Assembly (NCBI RefSeq): GCF_014164775.1
Contig: NZ_JACJGB010000002.1
Location: 186,001 to 250,000, forward strand
DNA from: Tessaracoccus sp. MC1679
Lineage (GTDB): Bacteria; Actinomycetota; Actinomycetes; Propionibacteriales; Propionibacteriaceae
DNA length: 64,000 nt
Reading direction: 5' to 3'
Shown here: in pieces, positions 36,686 through 46,341 of the stretch
Position numbering within the stretch: the first letter of the stretch is position 1
How the letters are laid out: each line of letters opens with the position of its first letter
Notes under the pieces: generated by a model
The model's input: only the letters and a program-made list of their open reading frames with translations
What the model was told of the DNA's origin: nothing
Database searches by the model: none
Made by a program: the position numbers and the translations under genes

Positions 36686-37177
36686 TCACGCCGGCGAGGC
36701 AACCCCCGGCGAAGGATCGTCGTCGTCATCCTTGTCCTGCACCACACAGGCACGCTCCAGCAGCGCCCCCGCAGCGGCCAACAGCAGGGCAGCCACGATC
36801 GTGGCGACGCCCTGAATCACGCGCGCCGACGGAAGGGGTGCGTCGAAGAGCTGCACGAAGCGCGCCACATAGACCACGTGCCCCCCGGCAAGGAGGGCGC
36901 CGGTCATGATCATGGACTTGCCGATGGCCAGAGCCGCAACCGACTCCTGCGACTGCACGCGGTGCTCCTCGATGCGCTTCGGCAGAAGTCGCGCGTAGAC
37001 CGCGACACCCACTGCCAGCACCACCGTCAGGATGGGCACTGACCACGGAACGACGGGAGGAAACGTGCCCGCGGCCTCGAAGGCGAGCAACAGCAGTCCG
37101 GACACGGCGGCGCCAGAAAGCACCGAGATGACGGCCTGACGGGCGGTGGTCAGGCCGAGGCGCGGCCCCTGGCTCAA
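36686..37177 (-). CDS. DUF3180 family membrane protein
   Basis: A 163-residue protein with four hydrophobic helices and an acidic C-terminus (QDKDDDDDPSP). In Actinobacteria a DUF3180 gene regularly follows folK, as here. Function unknown. The start is taken as TTG at 37177 because it overlaps the folK stop (TTGA) and gives a protein beginning LSQGPRLGLTTARQA; the next in-frame start would remove part of the first helix. Confidence 0.78.
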   Translation of the reverse strand: MSQGPRLGLTTARQAVISVLSGAAVSGLLLLAFEAAGTFPPVVPWSVPILTVVLAVGVAVYARLLPKRIEEHRVQSQESVAALAIGKSMIMTGALLAGGHVVYVARFVQLFDAPLPSARVIQGVATIVAALLLAAAGALLERACVVQDKDDDDDPSPGVASPA

Positions 37178-37737
37178 AATCCTGTGACGGCCGTGACCAC
37201 GACATCGTCGCGGCGGGTCACCGTCGACGTGTCCAGTTCCTCGACGAGGTCCGCGATGGGCCCGTGCCCCGCGATCTCCGCGTTCGGGTCGATGTCCAGC
37301 CACGGCACCAGCACGAAGGCTCGCTCGTGCGCGCGGGGATGGGGCAACTCGATGCTGTCCTCCGAGATCCGCTTGCCCACCATGATGATGTCGATGTCCA
37401 GCGTCCGCGGGCCGTGACGAAGCTCGCGGGTGCGGCCGAAGTTCTCCTCGATGGCCTGTGCCCGGTCCAGGATGGTGAGCGGCTCCAAGGTGGATTCCGC
37501 CACGACGACCAGGTTGAGGAAATCGTCCTGGTCCTGAACATCGCCGTGCGGCTTGGTCTCATAGACCGGCGAGACATCGACCAGGATGAGGTCCGGGGTC
37601 TCGGCGAGGTAATCGACGGCCTCCTGCAGGATGGCGGCCGAATCCCCCATGTTGGATCCGAGGCTCAGTACCACCTTCGCGATGGGGCGAAGGTTACCCA
37701 GCGTGTCGACATCGATATCGAAAGGGCCGTTAGACAT
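37174..37737 (-). CDS. folK: 2-amino-4-hydroxy-6-hydroxymethyldihydropteridine diphosphokinase
   Basis: HPPK, transferring pyrophosphate from ATP to the pterin alcohol in folate synthesis. The 187-residue protein has LSLGSNMGDSAAILQ at the N-terminus, the HPPK signature GPRTLDIDIIMVG and HPRAHERAFVLVP. It has an N-terminal extension of about 20 residues and a C-terminal tail compared with minimal HPPK. ATG 37737 overlaps folB by 8 bp. Confidence 0.96.
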   Translation of the reverse strand: MSNGPFDIDVDTLGNLRPIAKVVLSLGSNMGDSAAILQEAVDYLAETPDLILVDVSPVYETKPHGDVQDQDDFLNLVVVAESTLEPLTILDRAQAIEENFGRTRELRHGPRTLDIDIIMVGKRISEDSIELPHPRAHERAFVLVPWLDIDPNAEIAGHGPIADLVEELDTSTVTRRDDVVVTAVTGF

Positions 37738-38086
37738 CTCTACTCCTGCTGATCGTGACGGCAACATCCGCAAAGTGCTGGCTGAGGGGCGCACGCGGCT
37801 TGTGCACGGTGACCGTGACGCCCACCACTCTGCCATGCTCCAGGCACCTCGTCGCAATCTCCCCAGCCACCGTCTCAATAAGATTGCGTGGCTCCCCGGT
37901 GATCACCGACTCCACCATGGTCGCGACGTCCGCGTAGCTCACGGTGTCGTCCAACTCATCCGAGGACGTCTCGAGGGGAAGCTCCAGAATGACGTCAACG
38001 ACGAAGGGCTGACCTTCGCGGCGCTCATGGGGAAAGACCCCATGGAAGCCTATCGCGGTCACTCCTGTGAGCGTGATGCGGTCGAT
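37730..38086 (-). CDS. folB: Dihydroneopterin aldolase with apparent ATC start
   Basis: Converts dihydroneopterin to 6-hydroxymethyl-dihydropterin and glycolaldehyde. The 118 residues from the proposed start cover the whole FolB fold (DRITLTGVTAIGFHGVFPHE, VSYADVATMVESV, VTVHKPRAP). No ATG, GTG or TTG exists at the expected position; the codon is ATC at 38084-38086, where the family has Met, with GGAGGG nine bases upstream. The nearest upstream start lies inside folP and the nearest downstream GTG would delete the first strand. Confidence 0.85.
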   Translation of the reverse strand: MDRITLTGVTAIGFHGVFPHERREGQPFVVDVILELPLETSSDELDDTVSYADVATMVESVITGEPRNLIETVAGEIATRCLEHGRVVGVTVTVHKPRAPLSQHFADVAVTISRSRDV

Positions 38087-38156
38087 TGTCGTGCTCCCTC
38101 CGGTTGTGCCGACCCTACCGCACGGGCTCCCTCGGCCGACGGCCCGGGCCCGTCGT

Positions 38157-38966
38157 TCAGCTGATCCTGAGCGGCGCCTCATGCCGGAGCCTGCGGGCCA
38201 CCGCGACCGCGTCGCTCTGCGTGAGGACGTCGTGGGTGCGCACCGCCCACACATCGTGCAGGGCTGACCAGAACGAGACAGCCGCGGTGGCGCCGTCCCT
38301 CCCCTGGGGCTCTCTCCCGCCCAGCAGCTCTCCGAGGAAGGCCTTGCGGGAGGCGCCGATGAGCAGCCTGTGCCCCAGGTCCTGGAAACGGTCGAGGTGC
38401 CTCAGCAGCGTCCAGTTGTGGTCCCAGGACTTCGAGAACCCCAGCCCGGGATCGAGGATGATGCGCTCGGCAGGGATGCCCGCGGCGAGCGCGGCGTCCC
38501 GCTGGACGAGCAGCTCGGCGATCACGTCACTGACCACATCGGCGTAGACGGCGTGCTGCTGCATGCCGACGGAGTGCTCGCGCCAGTGCATCACGACGAA
38601 GTCGGCCCCGGAATCGGCCACCACGGCCACCATGTCCGGGTCCGCCTGCCCGCCCGAGACGTCGTTGACGATGGCGGCTCCGGCCGAGATGGCGGCCAGG
38701 GCCACGCTGGCGCGCATGGTGTCCACTGAGACCCGGATCCCGTCGGCGGCCAGCGCCTGCACCACCGGCACCACTCTGGCCCGCTCCGCATCCTCGGTCA
38801 CCCGTTGTGCGCCCGGCCTGGTGGACTCGCCGCCCACGTCGATCAGCGAGGCACCCTCGGCGAGCAGCCGCCTCGCGTGCACGACCGCCTGCTCGGGATC
38901 CAGGTAGCGCCCGCCGTCGGAGAACGAATCAGGGGTGACGTTGACGATCCCCATCACCAGCGTCAT
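38157..38966 (-). CDS. folP: Dihydropteroate synthase
   Basis: Condenses hydroxymethyl-dihydropterin pyrophosphate with p-aminobenzoate, the sulfonamide target. The 269-residue TIM barrel shows both family signatures: MGIVNVTPDSFSDGG at the N-terminus and LIDVGGESTRPGA, plus IILDPGLGFSKSWDHN and LIGASRKAFLGELL. Start and stop spacing (4 bp after the folE stop) indicate one operon with folE upstream and folB-folK downstream. Confidence 0.97.
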   Translation of the reverse strand: MTLVMGIVNVTPDSFSDGGRYLDPEQAVVHARRLLAEGASLIDVGGESTRPGAQRVTEDAERARVVPVVQALAADGIRVSVDTMRASVALAAISAGAAIVNDVSGGQADPDMVAVVADSGADFVVMHWREHSVGMQQHAVYADVVSDVIAELLVQRDAALAAGIPAERIILDPGLGFSKSWDHNWTLLRHLDRFQDLGHRLLIGASRKAFLGELLGGREPQGRDGATAAVSFWSALHDVWAVRTHDVLTQSDAVAVARRLRHEAPLRIS

Positions 38967-38970
38967 CGGG

Positions 38971-39537
38971 TCACCTGCCGATGATGAGGCTCATCGCCTC
39001 CGCCCGCGTGGCGGGATGACGCAGAAGCCCGCGCACGGCCGAGGTCACGGTCCGGCTGCCGGGCTTACGCACCCCGCGCATGGTCATGCAGGTGTGCTCG
39101 GCCTCCACCACGACGATGACCCCCCGGGCATCCAGGTGCTCGACCAGCGCGTCCGCGATCTGGGTGGTGAGCCGCTCCTGCACCTGCAGGCGCCGCGCGT
39201 AGATGTCCACCAGCCGGGCGAGCTTCGACAGCCCGGTCACGCGGCCGTTCTCCGAGGGGATGTAGCCCACGTGGGCCACACCGGTGAAGGGCAGGAGGTG
39301 GTGCTCGCAGGTGCTGACCAGTTCGATGTCCTTGACCAGCACCATCTCGTCGTGGGCGATGTCAAAGGTCTTGCCCAGGACGCCGGAGGCGTCCACGCCG
39401 TGGCCGTCCAGCAGCTCCCCCCACGCCCGCGCCACCCGGTCCGGGGTCTCCAGCAGCCCGTCACGTTCAGGGTCTTCTCCGATTGCGATGAGCAGCTCTC
39501 GCACCGCGGCCGCGGCGCGGCCATGATCCACGGCCAT
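38971..39537 (-). CDS. folE: GTP cyclohydrolase I
   Basis: First enzyme of folate synthesis, GTP to dihydroneopterin triphosphate. The 188-residue protein has the zinc-site and catalytic motifs [20 protein letters not shown] and [20 protein letters not shown], and [14 protein letters not shown] with the second zinc Cys. Complete and of usual length. It follows ftsH directly (1-bp gap), the standard actinobacterial ftsH-folE-folP-folB-folK order. Confidence 0.97.
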   Translation of the reverse strand: MAVDHGRAAAAVRELLIAIGEDPERDGLLETPDRVARAWGELLDGHGVDASGVLGKTFDIAHDEMVLVKDIELVSTCEHHLLPFTGVAHVGYIPSENGRVTGLSKLARLVDIYARRLQVQERLTTQIADALVEHLDARGVIVVVEAEHTCMTMRGVRKPGSRTVTSAVRGLLRHPATRAEAMSLIIGR

Positions 39538-39538
39538 A

Positions 39539-41599
39539 TCAGTGCCCTGCCGGCGGGATGGGCGGGCCCCAGGGCGAGGGCCCCGTCTCGGGCGGCTGCG
39601 GCGTCGAGCCCCCGGGCTGAAAGTCCGGGCCGATCGCCGGCGGTGAGGGCGGCGAGGTGAGGACCGGTGGCCTGTCGGGTGGGGCCTCGGGCGCCGGCGG
39701 AACGTCGACGGGGGGCACGTCGGAGGGTTGCCGCAGGTCCGAGCCCGTCCAGGCCGGCCGCTTGTCCCGGCGGCGCAGCGGTTTGAAGACCTCCGCCACG
39801 TCGGCCTTGTTGAGCGTCTCGCGCGCGAACAGTTGACGGACCAACTCGTCGAGGACGTCGCGGTTCTCGTGGAGGACGTCGAACGCCTCCTGGTGAGCGG
39901 TGTGGATGAGCTTGGCCACCTCGTCGTCGACGACCGCGGCCATGGCCTGGGAGAACTCCTGGCTGGAGTCGGTGCCCCGCATGCCCATGAAGGGCTCCGA
40001 GTCCCCTCCTCCGAGCTTCACCGCGCCCACGCGCTCGCTCATGCCGAACTGCATGACCATGGCACGTGCCACCTTGGTGGCCTTCTCGATGTCGTTGGAC
40101 GCGCCGGTGGTGGGGTCGTGGAACACGAGCTCCTCGGCGGCACGGCCGCCCATCATGTAGGCCATCTGGTCCAGCAGCTCGCCCCGCGTCTGCGAGTACT
40201 TGTCCGAATCCGGCATCACCATCGTGTAGCCCAGCGCACGGCCACGGGGCAGGATGGTGACCTTCTGCACCGGGTCGTTGCCCGGCAGGGCTGCGGCGAC
40301 GAGAGCATGGCCGCCCTCGTGGTAGGCCGTGATGAGGCGCTCCCTGTCGTTCATGAGACGGGTGCGCTTCTGCGGCCCCGCGATCACGCGGTCGATGGCC
40401 TCGTCGAGCTGCGGCTGCCGGATCATCTCCATGTTCTGGCGCGCCGACAGCAGCGCCGCCTCGTTGAGCACGTTGGCGAGGTCTGCGCCCGAGAAGCCGG
40501 GCGTGCGCCTGGCGATGGAGGCGAGGTCCACGTCGCTGGCGAGCGGCTTGCCCTTGGCGTGCACCTGCAGGATCATGTGGCGGCCCTCGAAGTCCGGCGC
40601 CTCGACGCCGATCTGACGGTCGAACCGGCCGGGGCGCAGGAGCGCCGGATCCAGGACGTCAGGCCGGTTGGTGGCCGCGATGAGGATGACGCCGCCGCGA
40701 ACGTCGAACCCGTCCATCTCGACCAGCAGCTGGTTGAGGGTCTGTTCGCGCTCGTCGTGCCCGCCGCCCATGCCGGCGCCACGATGCCGACCCACCGCGT
40801 CGATCTCGTCGATGAAGATGATGGCCGGGGCGTTCTCCTTGGCCTGGTTGAACAGGTCACGCACGCGTGAGGCGCCCACGCCGACGAACATCTCGACGAA
40901 GTCCGAGCCGGAGATGGAGAAGAAGGGGACGTTGGCCTCACCCGCGACAGCGCGCGCCAGCAGGGTTTTACCGGTGCCGGGCGGACCATAGAGCAGGACA
41001 CCCTTGGGGATCTTGGCGCCCAGCTTCTGGAACTTCGCTGGCTCGGCGAGGAACTCCTTGATCTCCTCAAGCTCCTCCACCGCCTCAGTGGCGCCGGCCA
41101 CGTCCTTGAAGGTGGTCTTGGGGGTGTCCTTGCTGACCAGCTTGGCCTTCGACTTCCCGAACGACAGCGGGCCTCCCTGACCGCCACCGGAGACCGAACG
41201 CATGATCCAGAAGAACACCAGCAGCAGGATGATGAAGGGCAACCCGGTGTACAGCAGCATCGACAGCAGACCAGGACTCGGGTTGCTGGCGGTCCACCGC
41301 TCCAGGGTGCCGGCCTCCTCGCGCGCCTTCAGGAGAGGGACCACGTCGTCGACCTGGTTGCCCACCCACGCCGACTGGGTCTTGATGCCGGTCTCGTCGA
41401 TGATCTGGATCATCTGCTCGCCGTCGACCAGCACGACCTCCTGCAGCTGCTGGTCCCCCTCGAGCAGCGCGAGCGTCTCGGAGGTGGGCACCGTCTGATA
41501 CCCGGTGACGCTGCTGAGGACCTGCATGCCGAGCAGGAGGAAGAGCAGACTGAGCACGATCCAGGCCATCGGGCTCTTGAAGAACTTCTGCACAGTCAA
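39539..41599 (-). CDS. ftsH: ATP-dependent zinc metalloprotease FtsH
   Basis: Membrane AAA+ protease for quality control of membrane and regulatory proteins. The 686-residue protein has two N-terminal helices (~12-30 and ~108-128) around an extracytoplasmic domain, Walker [14 protein letters not shown], the SRH region and the zinc motif HEGGH ([13 protein letters not shown]), ending in a Pro-rich disordered tail. The start is uncertain between TTG 41599 and GTG 41593; neither has a clear ribosome-binding site. First of the ftsH-fol cluster. Confidence 0.95.
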   Translation of the reverse strand: MTVQKFFKSPMAWIVLSLLFLLLGMQVLSSVTGYQTVPTSETLALLEGDQQLQEVVLVDGEQMIQIIDETGIKTQSAWVGNQVDDVVPLLKAREEAGTLERWTASNPSPGLLSMLLYTGLPFIILLLVFFWIMRSVSGGGQGGPLSFGKSKAKLVSKDTPKTTFKDVAGATEAVEELEEIKEFLAEPAKFQKLGAKIPKGVLLYGPPGTGKTLLARAVAGEANVPFFSISGSDFVEMFVGVGASRVRDLFNQAKENAPAIIFIDEIDAVGRHRGAGMGGGHDEREQTLNQLLVEMDGFDVRGGVILIAATNRPDVLDPALLRPGRFDRQIGVEAPDFEGRHMILQVHAKGKPLASDVDLASIARRTPGFSGADLANVLNEAALLSARQNMEMIRQPQLDEAIDRVIAGPQKRTRLMNDRERLITAYHEGGHALVAAALPGNDPVQKVTILPRGRALGYTMVMPDSDKYSQTRGELLDQMAYMMGGRAAEELVFHDPTTGASNDIEKATKVARAMVMQFGMSERVGAVKLGGGDSEPFMGMRGTDSSQEFSQAMAAVVDDEVAKLIHTAHQEAFDVLHENRDVLDELVRQLFARETLNKADVAEVFKPLRRRDKRPAWTGSDLRQPSDVPPVDVPPAPEAPPDRPPVLTSPPSPPAIGPDFQPGGSTPQPPETGPSPWGPPIPPAGH

Positions 41600-41691
41600 A
41601 GCCGATCTAGTAGGGCGACAGTGTGGCGCACCGAAACATTACCAGCGGCCCTCAACCGGCCCCTCGGGCGTTCAGTCGGGGCGATCGGGCG

Positions 41692-42243
41692 TCAGCTGTA
41701 GACGCGTGGGGCGAGCGTTCCCACATCGCGCAGGTTGCGGTACCGGCCTGAGTAGTCCAGTCCGTAGCCGACCACGAACTCATTGGGGATCTCGAAGCCG
41801 ACGTACTTGACCGGCACCGTGATCTGGGCGGCGTCCGGCTTGCGGAACATGGCCATGATCTCCAGGGACGAGGGGCTGCGGGAGGCGAGGTTGCTCATCA
41901 GGTAGGACAGCGTGAGGCCGGTGTCGATGATGTCCTCCACGACGATGACGTCTCGGCCCTCCAGGTCCACGCTGAGATCCTTGAGGATGCGGACCACTCC
42001 GCTGGACTGGGTGCCGGAGCCGTAGGATGACACGGCCATCCAGTCCATCTCGACGTGGCTGTGCATGGCGCGCTGCAGGTCGCTCATCACCATGACGGCG
42101 CCGTTGAGGACGCCAACGAGCAGTACGTTGCGGCCCTGATAGTCGGCGTCGATCTGTCCGGCGATCTCGGCCACCCGGGCCTGGATCTGCTCGGAGGTGA
42201 AAAGCACCTTCTCCAGGTCATCTGCAACGTCAGCGGCATCCAC
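41692..42243 (-). CDS. hpt: Hypoxanthine phosphoribosyltransferase
   Basis: Purine salvage enzyme attaching PRPP to hypoxanthine or guanine. The 183-residue type I PRTase has VLLVGVLNGAVMVMSDL (PPi loop region) and the PRPP-binding signature VIVVEDIIDTGLTL. GTG at 42243, 11 bp after tilS. The gene order tilS-hpt-ftsH is the widely conserved bacterial arrangement. Confidence 0.96.
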   Translation of the reverse strand: MDAADVADDLEKVLFTSEQIQARVAEIAGQIDADYQGRNVLLVGVLNGAVMVMSDLQRAMHSHVEMDWMAVSSYGSGTQSSGVVRILKDLSVDLEGRDVIVVEDIIDTGLTLSYLMSNLASRSPSSLEIMAMFRKPDAAQITVPVKYVGFEIPNEFVVGYGLDYSGRYRNLRDVGTLAPRVYS

Positions 42244-42254
42244 GATTGGTCAGC

Positions 42255-43220
42255 CTATCGTCCCGGCGCGGAGTCCGCACCCGGTGTCGGAGCACCCGGC
42301 TGGAACGCAAGCCGTCCGGAGCGCCTGGCCACTGCGCCGCCCGGGACGGCCACCGGCCCCTGCCCGCGCCACCGGTCGACGAGTGCCGCCACCGCCAGCA
42401 CGTGCACCATGCCCACCTCGGGCGACCACGCCGCGAGCCAGTGATGGATGGCGCGCCACCGCAGCGCGTCTGGCAGGCCGCCGAGATCCGTGACGTCCAA
42501 CTCGTCGGCATCCGCGACGGCGTCCCTGGCGAGCTCATCGAGGAGATCCGCGTCCGCCCTGGCCAGGGTGGCCGTGCGCGCCAGCGCGGGAGCAAGGTCG
42601 CGGCCCCACGCCTCGGACAGGTCCCGGAGCACCCCGCGGGCGGCGACCCGGGCGAACCGCGCGTCGTCGTTCATGGGGTCCTCCCACACCTCGACACCCC
42701 ACTGGGCGCAGGCCTGCTGGGTGTCGGTCCTGCGGAGCCCCAGGAGCGGGCGCAGGAACGGGCCACGCTCCTCGGCCATGCCGGCCAGAGACCGGGTGCC
42801 CGAGCCGCGCAGGAGCCCCAGGAGCACGGTCTCGGCCTGGTCGTCGAGGGTGTGCCCCAGCAGGACGGGCAGGCCGGGCGACGCCAGCGCCTGCAGCCGT
42901 GCCTCGCGGGCGGCCGCCTCCACACCACCGGTGTGCGGGCGGCCGAGGTGGAGGCGCTCGACGGTTGCCTCGAGGCCCCGCTCAGCCAATCGGCCCACCA
43001 CCGCGTCGGCGACCTGACTCGAGCCGGGCTGCAGGCCGTGGTCCACCACCATGACACGAACGGAGGTGCCCGCCCGGCGTGCGGCCCAGTGCGCTCCGAG
43101 CGCGAGCGCCGTCGAGTCCGCGCCACCCGAGCAGCCGACGATCACCGGCGAGTCAGGGAGGGCATCGGCGACGGCGTGGGCCACCCGCAGCGCGGCCGGC
43201 CCGAGCTCGCGCCTAGCCAT
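42255..43220 (-). CDS. tilS: tRNA(Ile)-lysidine synthetase
   Basis: Modifies C34 of the CAU anticodon of tRNA-Ile2 to lysidine so that it reads AUA. The 321-residue N-type ATP pyrophosphatase has the PP-loop SGGADSTAL and GHTLDDQAETVLLGLLRGSG, followed by LRPLLGLRRTDTQ. The C-terminal substrate-binding domain is short, as often in Actinobacteria. The ATG at 43220 overlaps the metalloprotease stop by 8 bp. Confidence 0.95.
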   Translation of the reverse strand: MARRELGPAALRVAHAVADALPDSPVIVGCSGGADSTALALGAHWAARRAGTSVRVMVVDHGLQPGSSQVADAVVGRLAERGLEATVERLHLGRPHTGGVEAAAREARLQALASPGLPVLLGHTLDDQAETVLLGLLRGSGTRSLAGMAEERGPFLRPLLGLRRTDTQQACAQWGVEVWEDPMNDDARFARVAARGVLRDLSEAWGRDLAPALARTATLARADADLLDELARDAVADADELDVTDLGGLPDALRWRAIHHWLAAWSPEVGMVHVLAVAALVDRWRGQGPVAVPGGAVARRSGRLAFQPGAPTPGADSAPGR

Positions 43221-44184
43221 GGACCCGGCGCATCCACGCGCCCGGATCTGCGATCTCGGACGGGGTGGGCAGCGCCTCCGCGGACTCGAACGCCCGGGCC
43301 AGCGCCTGCTTTCCCCGCGACCGGTACACCGCGGTGCAGAACGCCAGGCCGTCGCGGTACTGGGCGTTCTTGCTGAGCGACCCGACGAGGCGGCTGAGGA
43401 CGGTGGTGCTCTTCGGCCGGCGGAACGCCCGCCGCAGGGCCGCCACGGTCTTCACCTGGCCCCGGCCAGCCCGGTCCGAGACGTGATCGGCGTGGCCCTC
43501 CAGGAACGTCATCGCCGCCGTCAGGGCGGCCAGGTCCGCGCGACCCTTCGTCGACGTCAGCAGGGCTGCGGCCTCACCGGTCGAGCGCCACCCGGCAAGG
43601 GCCTCGAGCAGGTTCGCGTCGTCGGCGGCCAGCCGTGCCATCAACGACCTCAGGTGATCGCGCAGCCATGGCGCGGCCTGGAACTGGAGGGCGTGGGTCT
43701 GTTCGTGCAGGGCGATCCACAACCGGAAGTCACGGGGCACGAACGAATGGCTCCGCTCATGTGCCACGACGGTGGGGGCGACGAGATAGAGGGCCCGGGT
43801 GCCCGTGAAGGCGTCGTACTGGCCCAGCATGCGGCGGCTCACGGCGCCCAGCGCCAACCCGGCGGCCAGCCCGTTGCCCAGCCCCCTCAGCGCGTTGAGC
43901 GGATGCGGGGGCCGCGCAGGCAGACCGAGCTCTGTCACGGCGCCGTCGGTCATCGACCGGACGGCCCGAGCCCACCCGGCCCAGTCCACCACCGTGACCA
44001 CCTCGGCGCCGACGCTGTCCAGCCCGAGATAGCGCGCGGCGAGCCGCCCCGCCCGGTGGGCGGTCACCCGGAGATCGGCCACCAGCTGCTCGGCCTCCGG
44101 ACGGGTCACCCGCGGCAGCGTGCCCGCTGTCACCGTCGCGGCGCGCTGCGCCAGGGACCAGTTCACGATCGGGGCGTGCTCCAT
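43213..44184 (-). CDS. Zinc-dependent metalloprotease (DUF2342 family)
   Basis: A 323-residue actinobacterial protein of the DUF2342/'F420 biosynthesis-associated' zinc metalloprotease family, regularly encoded between dac and tilS. The zinc motif HEQTH lies in WIALHEQTHALQFQAAP, and FLEGHADHVSD carries the probable third ligand. Substrate unknown. ATG at 44184 is preferred because it forms TGATG with the upstream dac stop and begins MEHAPIVNWSLAQ, as in the family. Confidence 0.87.
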   Translation of the reverse strand: MEHAPIVNWSLAQRAATVTAGTLPRVTRPEAEQLVADLRVTAHRAGRLAARYLGLDSVGAEVVTVVDWAGWARAVRSMTDGAVTELGLPARPPHPLNALRGLGNGLAAGLALGAVSRRMLGQYDAFTGTRALYLVAPTVVAHERSHSFVPRDFRLWIALHEQTHALQFQAAPWLRDHLRSLMARLAADDANLLEALAGWRSTGEAAALLTSTKGRADLAALTAAMTFLEGHADHVSDRAGRGQVKTVAALRRAFRRPKSTTVLSRLVGSLSKNAQYRDGLAFCTAVYRSRGKQALARAFESAEALPTPSEIADPGAWMRRVHG

Positions 44185-45614
44185 CAGCAGCCGCAGGCCG
44201 CAACGACGCCCGTCGCCTGGTCCGCCCACAGCTTGGCCGAAAAGCCGTCCGGGGGGCCGTTGATGAGGAAGGCGAAGGTGACCTGGCGGCCGTCCGAGGT
44301 CAGTGTGGTGCCGGCGAGGGCGGACACGAAGGAGAGGGTGCCGGTCTTCGCCCGGGCCACCCCACGCGCTGGGCGCGAGACCTCGTCGGTGAAGCGGTCA
44401 GCAAGGGTGCCGGTGACGCCGGCCGTCGGGAGCCCGTCGAGGATCACCGACAGCCTGGCGTCAGTGCTCATCGCGCGGAGGGCCGCGGCCAGCATGTGGG
44501 CCGTGACCAGGTTGCTCCGCGACAGCCCTGAGGCGTCACGCAGGACGGACCCGTCGTCCCACAGCCCCAGTGCGGTGAGCTGTTCCTCGATGGCCGCCAC
44601 CGACCCGGCGAAGGTGGACGGGTGGCCGGTGGCGAGCGCGAGCTGGAAGCCGAGCACCTCGGTGAAGGAGTTGTTGGAGCGGTTCATCGCGGTCTCGACG
44701 AGGACGTGGACGGGAAGCGATTCCACCCTTGCCAGCTCAGTGCCGGTGGCCGTGGCCTGGGTGGGCGTGCCGGTGACGGTGACGCCGGCGGCTGTGAGCT
44801 GCGCGGCGAACAGTGTCGCGGCGTCGACGGCGGGGGTTCGGCTGCGCGGTCCGCCGGTTCGCCCCTCGTCCACCCAGAGGGCCGAGAGCTGCGTGACCTG
44901 GTCGCGGTAGCCTGCCGGCCAGGTTTCGTTCCAGCCGGAGTCCTCGAAGAGCGAGGCGTCGAAGCCGAGGGTGACGCTGGTCTGGCCTGCCGCCTTGAGC
45001 GCGGCGGCGGTGTCGGCTGCCAGCTGCTGCGTGGTGGGCGGCTGGGGGTAGCTGCCCGGATCGGCCGGCTCGCTCAGCAGCATCGGATCCCCACCTCCGA
45101 CGAGCACGATCTGCCCCGGCGCAGGCTGGACGACGGTGGTGGCGAAGCGCTCGTCGCCTGCGAAGGCGTTCATCACGGCCAGGGTGGTGAGCGTCTTGGT
45201 GTTGGACGCGGGGATCAGGGGTGTGGTCTCGGTGGCGGCGCCCACCACCTCGCCGGTAGCCACGTCGACCACCTCCCAGGCGATCTGGACGGCTCCCCCG
45301 TCGACCCCGACGAGTCGTGAACGATCCAGCCCCGCGAGGCGGGCGTCGAGGGTGGCGCGGTCCGGCAGCACCCCCACCGGTGGAAGGTCGGCCGCGTCGG
45401 CCAGCCCCGTGCCCGCGGCGTCCACCTCCGGGCTGGGAGTCGGCGACGGGGAGAACAGGGTGGGGGGGACGGAGCTGGGGGCGCCACTGCGCAGTACGCC
45501 GATGGCCGTCAGCAACGGCTGATGCACCACCGCGACCGAGAACCCCCCGGCCAGCAACAGGCCGACGAGAAGCCAGGCGAGCACCGCCTGAACCGTCCTC
45601 GTGCGTGTCCGCAA
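44184..45614 (-). CDS. dacB: D-alanyl-D-alanine carboxypeptidase/endopeptidase (PBP4, DacB type)
   Basis: Extracytoplasmic serine peptidase trimming peptidoglycan stem peptides, 476 residues. A signal-anchor helix (~10-30) precedes a Pro/Ser-rich linker, then the class C penicillin-binding domain: SxxK as ASNTKTLTTL, SxN as NRSNNSFTEV, and KTG as RAKTGTLSFV. The TTG at 45614 is taken as start because AGGA lies five bases upstream and the anchor helix follows. Divergent from ppa with an 81-bp gap. Confidence 0.93.
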   Translation of the reverse strand: MRTRTRTVQAVLAWLLVGLLLAGGFSVAVVHQPLLTAIGVLRSGAPSSVPPTLFSPSPTPSPEVDAAGTGLADAADLPPVGVLPDRATLDARLAGLDRSRLVGVDGGAVQIAWEVVDVATGEVVGAATETTPLIPASNTKTLTTLAVMNAFAGDERFATTVVQPAPGQIVLVGGGDPMLLSEPADPGSYPQPPTTQQLAADTAAALKAAGQTSVTLGFDASLFEDSGWNETWPAGYRDQVTQLSALWVDEGRTGGPRSRTPAVDAATLFAAQLTAAGVTVTGTPTQATATGTELARVESLPVHVLVETAMNRSNNSFTEVLGFQLALATGHPSTFAGSVAAIEEQLTALGLWDDGSVLRDASGLSRSNLVTAHMLAAALRAMSTDARLSVILDGLPTAGVTGTLADRFTDEVSRPARGVARAKTGTLSFVSALAGTTLTSDGRQVTFAFLINGPPDGFSAKLWADQATGVVAACGC

Positions 45615-45695
45615 GGTGTCCTCCGAGCCTGTATCCTGCAGGGGTAGCTGCCCCAGTGACCTGCGGGCATCACCTTCAACTATAGGAGTGCCCCA

Positions 45696-46259
45696 GTGAG
45701 CGAAGACGCACCCGTCGGCCTCATCCCGGTGGACCCTGGACGCCGGATCCTGTTTGACGTGACTGTGGAGATCCCCAAGGGCACCAAGAACAAGTACGAG
45801 ATGGACCACAACACGGGCCGGATCCGCTTGGACCGGACCCTCTTCACCTCCACCCAGTACCCCTACGACTACGGCTTCGTCGAGGCCACCCTCGGCCAGG
45901 ACGGGGATCCGCTGGACGCCATGGTGATCGGCGCGGAGCCTACGTTCCCGGGTTGTCTCATCGAGTGCTACGCCGTGGCGATGTTCCGCATGACCGACGA
46001 GATGGGCGGCGACGACAAGGTCCTGTGCGTGGCCACGGCAGACACCCGCAGCAAGCACATCACTGACCTGTCCTCCGTCCCCGAGCACATGCTGCTGGAG
46101 ATCGAGCACTTCTTCTCGGTCTACAAGGACCTGGAGCCGGGCAAGTCGGTCGAGGGCGCCACGTGGACCAACCGCGAGGACGCGGAGGCCGAGGTCGCGG
46201 CGTCGTTCGAGCGCGCCAAGGGCACTCCGTACGAGCATCACCACGTGAACCTGGCCTGA
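45696..46259 (+). CDS. ppa: Inorganic pyrophosphatase
   Basis: Soluble family I pyrophosphatase, hydrolysing PPi to drive biosynthesis. Active-site signature DGDPLDAMV is intact ([13 protein letters not shown]), with KNKYEMDH and YPYDYGFV upstream and [16 protein letters not shown] downstream. 187 residues, of which about 20 form an extra C-terminal tail common in Actinobacteria. GTG at 45696 follows a GGAG seven bases upstream. A textbook terminator follows the gene. Confidence 0.96.
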   Translation: MSEDAPVGLIPVDPGRRILFDVTVEIPKGTKNKYEMDHNTGRIRLDRTLFTSTQYPYDYGFVEATLGQDGDPLDAMVIGAEPTFPGCLIECYAVAMFRMTDEMGGDDKVLCVATADTRSKHITDLSSVPEHMLLEIEHFFSVYKDLEPGKSVEGATWTNREDAEAEVAASFERAKGTPYEHHHVNLA

Positions 46260-46272
46260 CCAGAACCTCGAG

Positions 46273-46297
46273 AAGCCCCGCCACGGCGGGGCTTTTC
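46273..46297 (+). terminator. Rho-independent terminator after ppa
   Basis: AAGCCCCGCC-ACG-GCGGGGCTTTTCT: a 7-9 bp GC stem with a short loop followed by a T-rich run, 13 bp after the stop. Confidence 0.9.
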
Positions 46298-46341
46298 TGC
46301 GCGGTGGCGGCGACCCCTGGTGGGCGTGGGAGAATGTGCCA

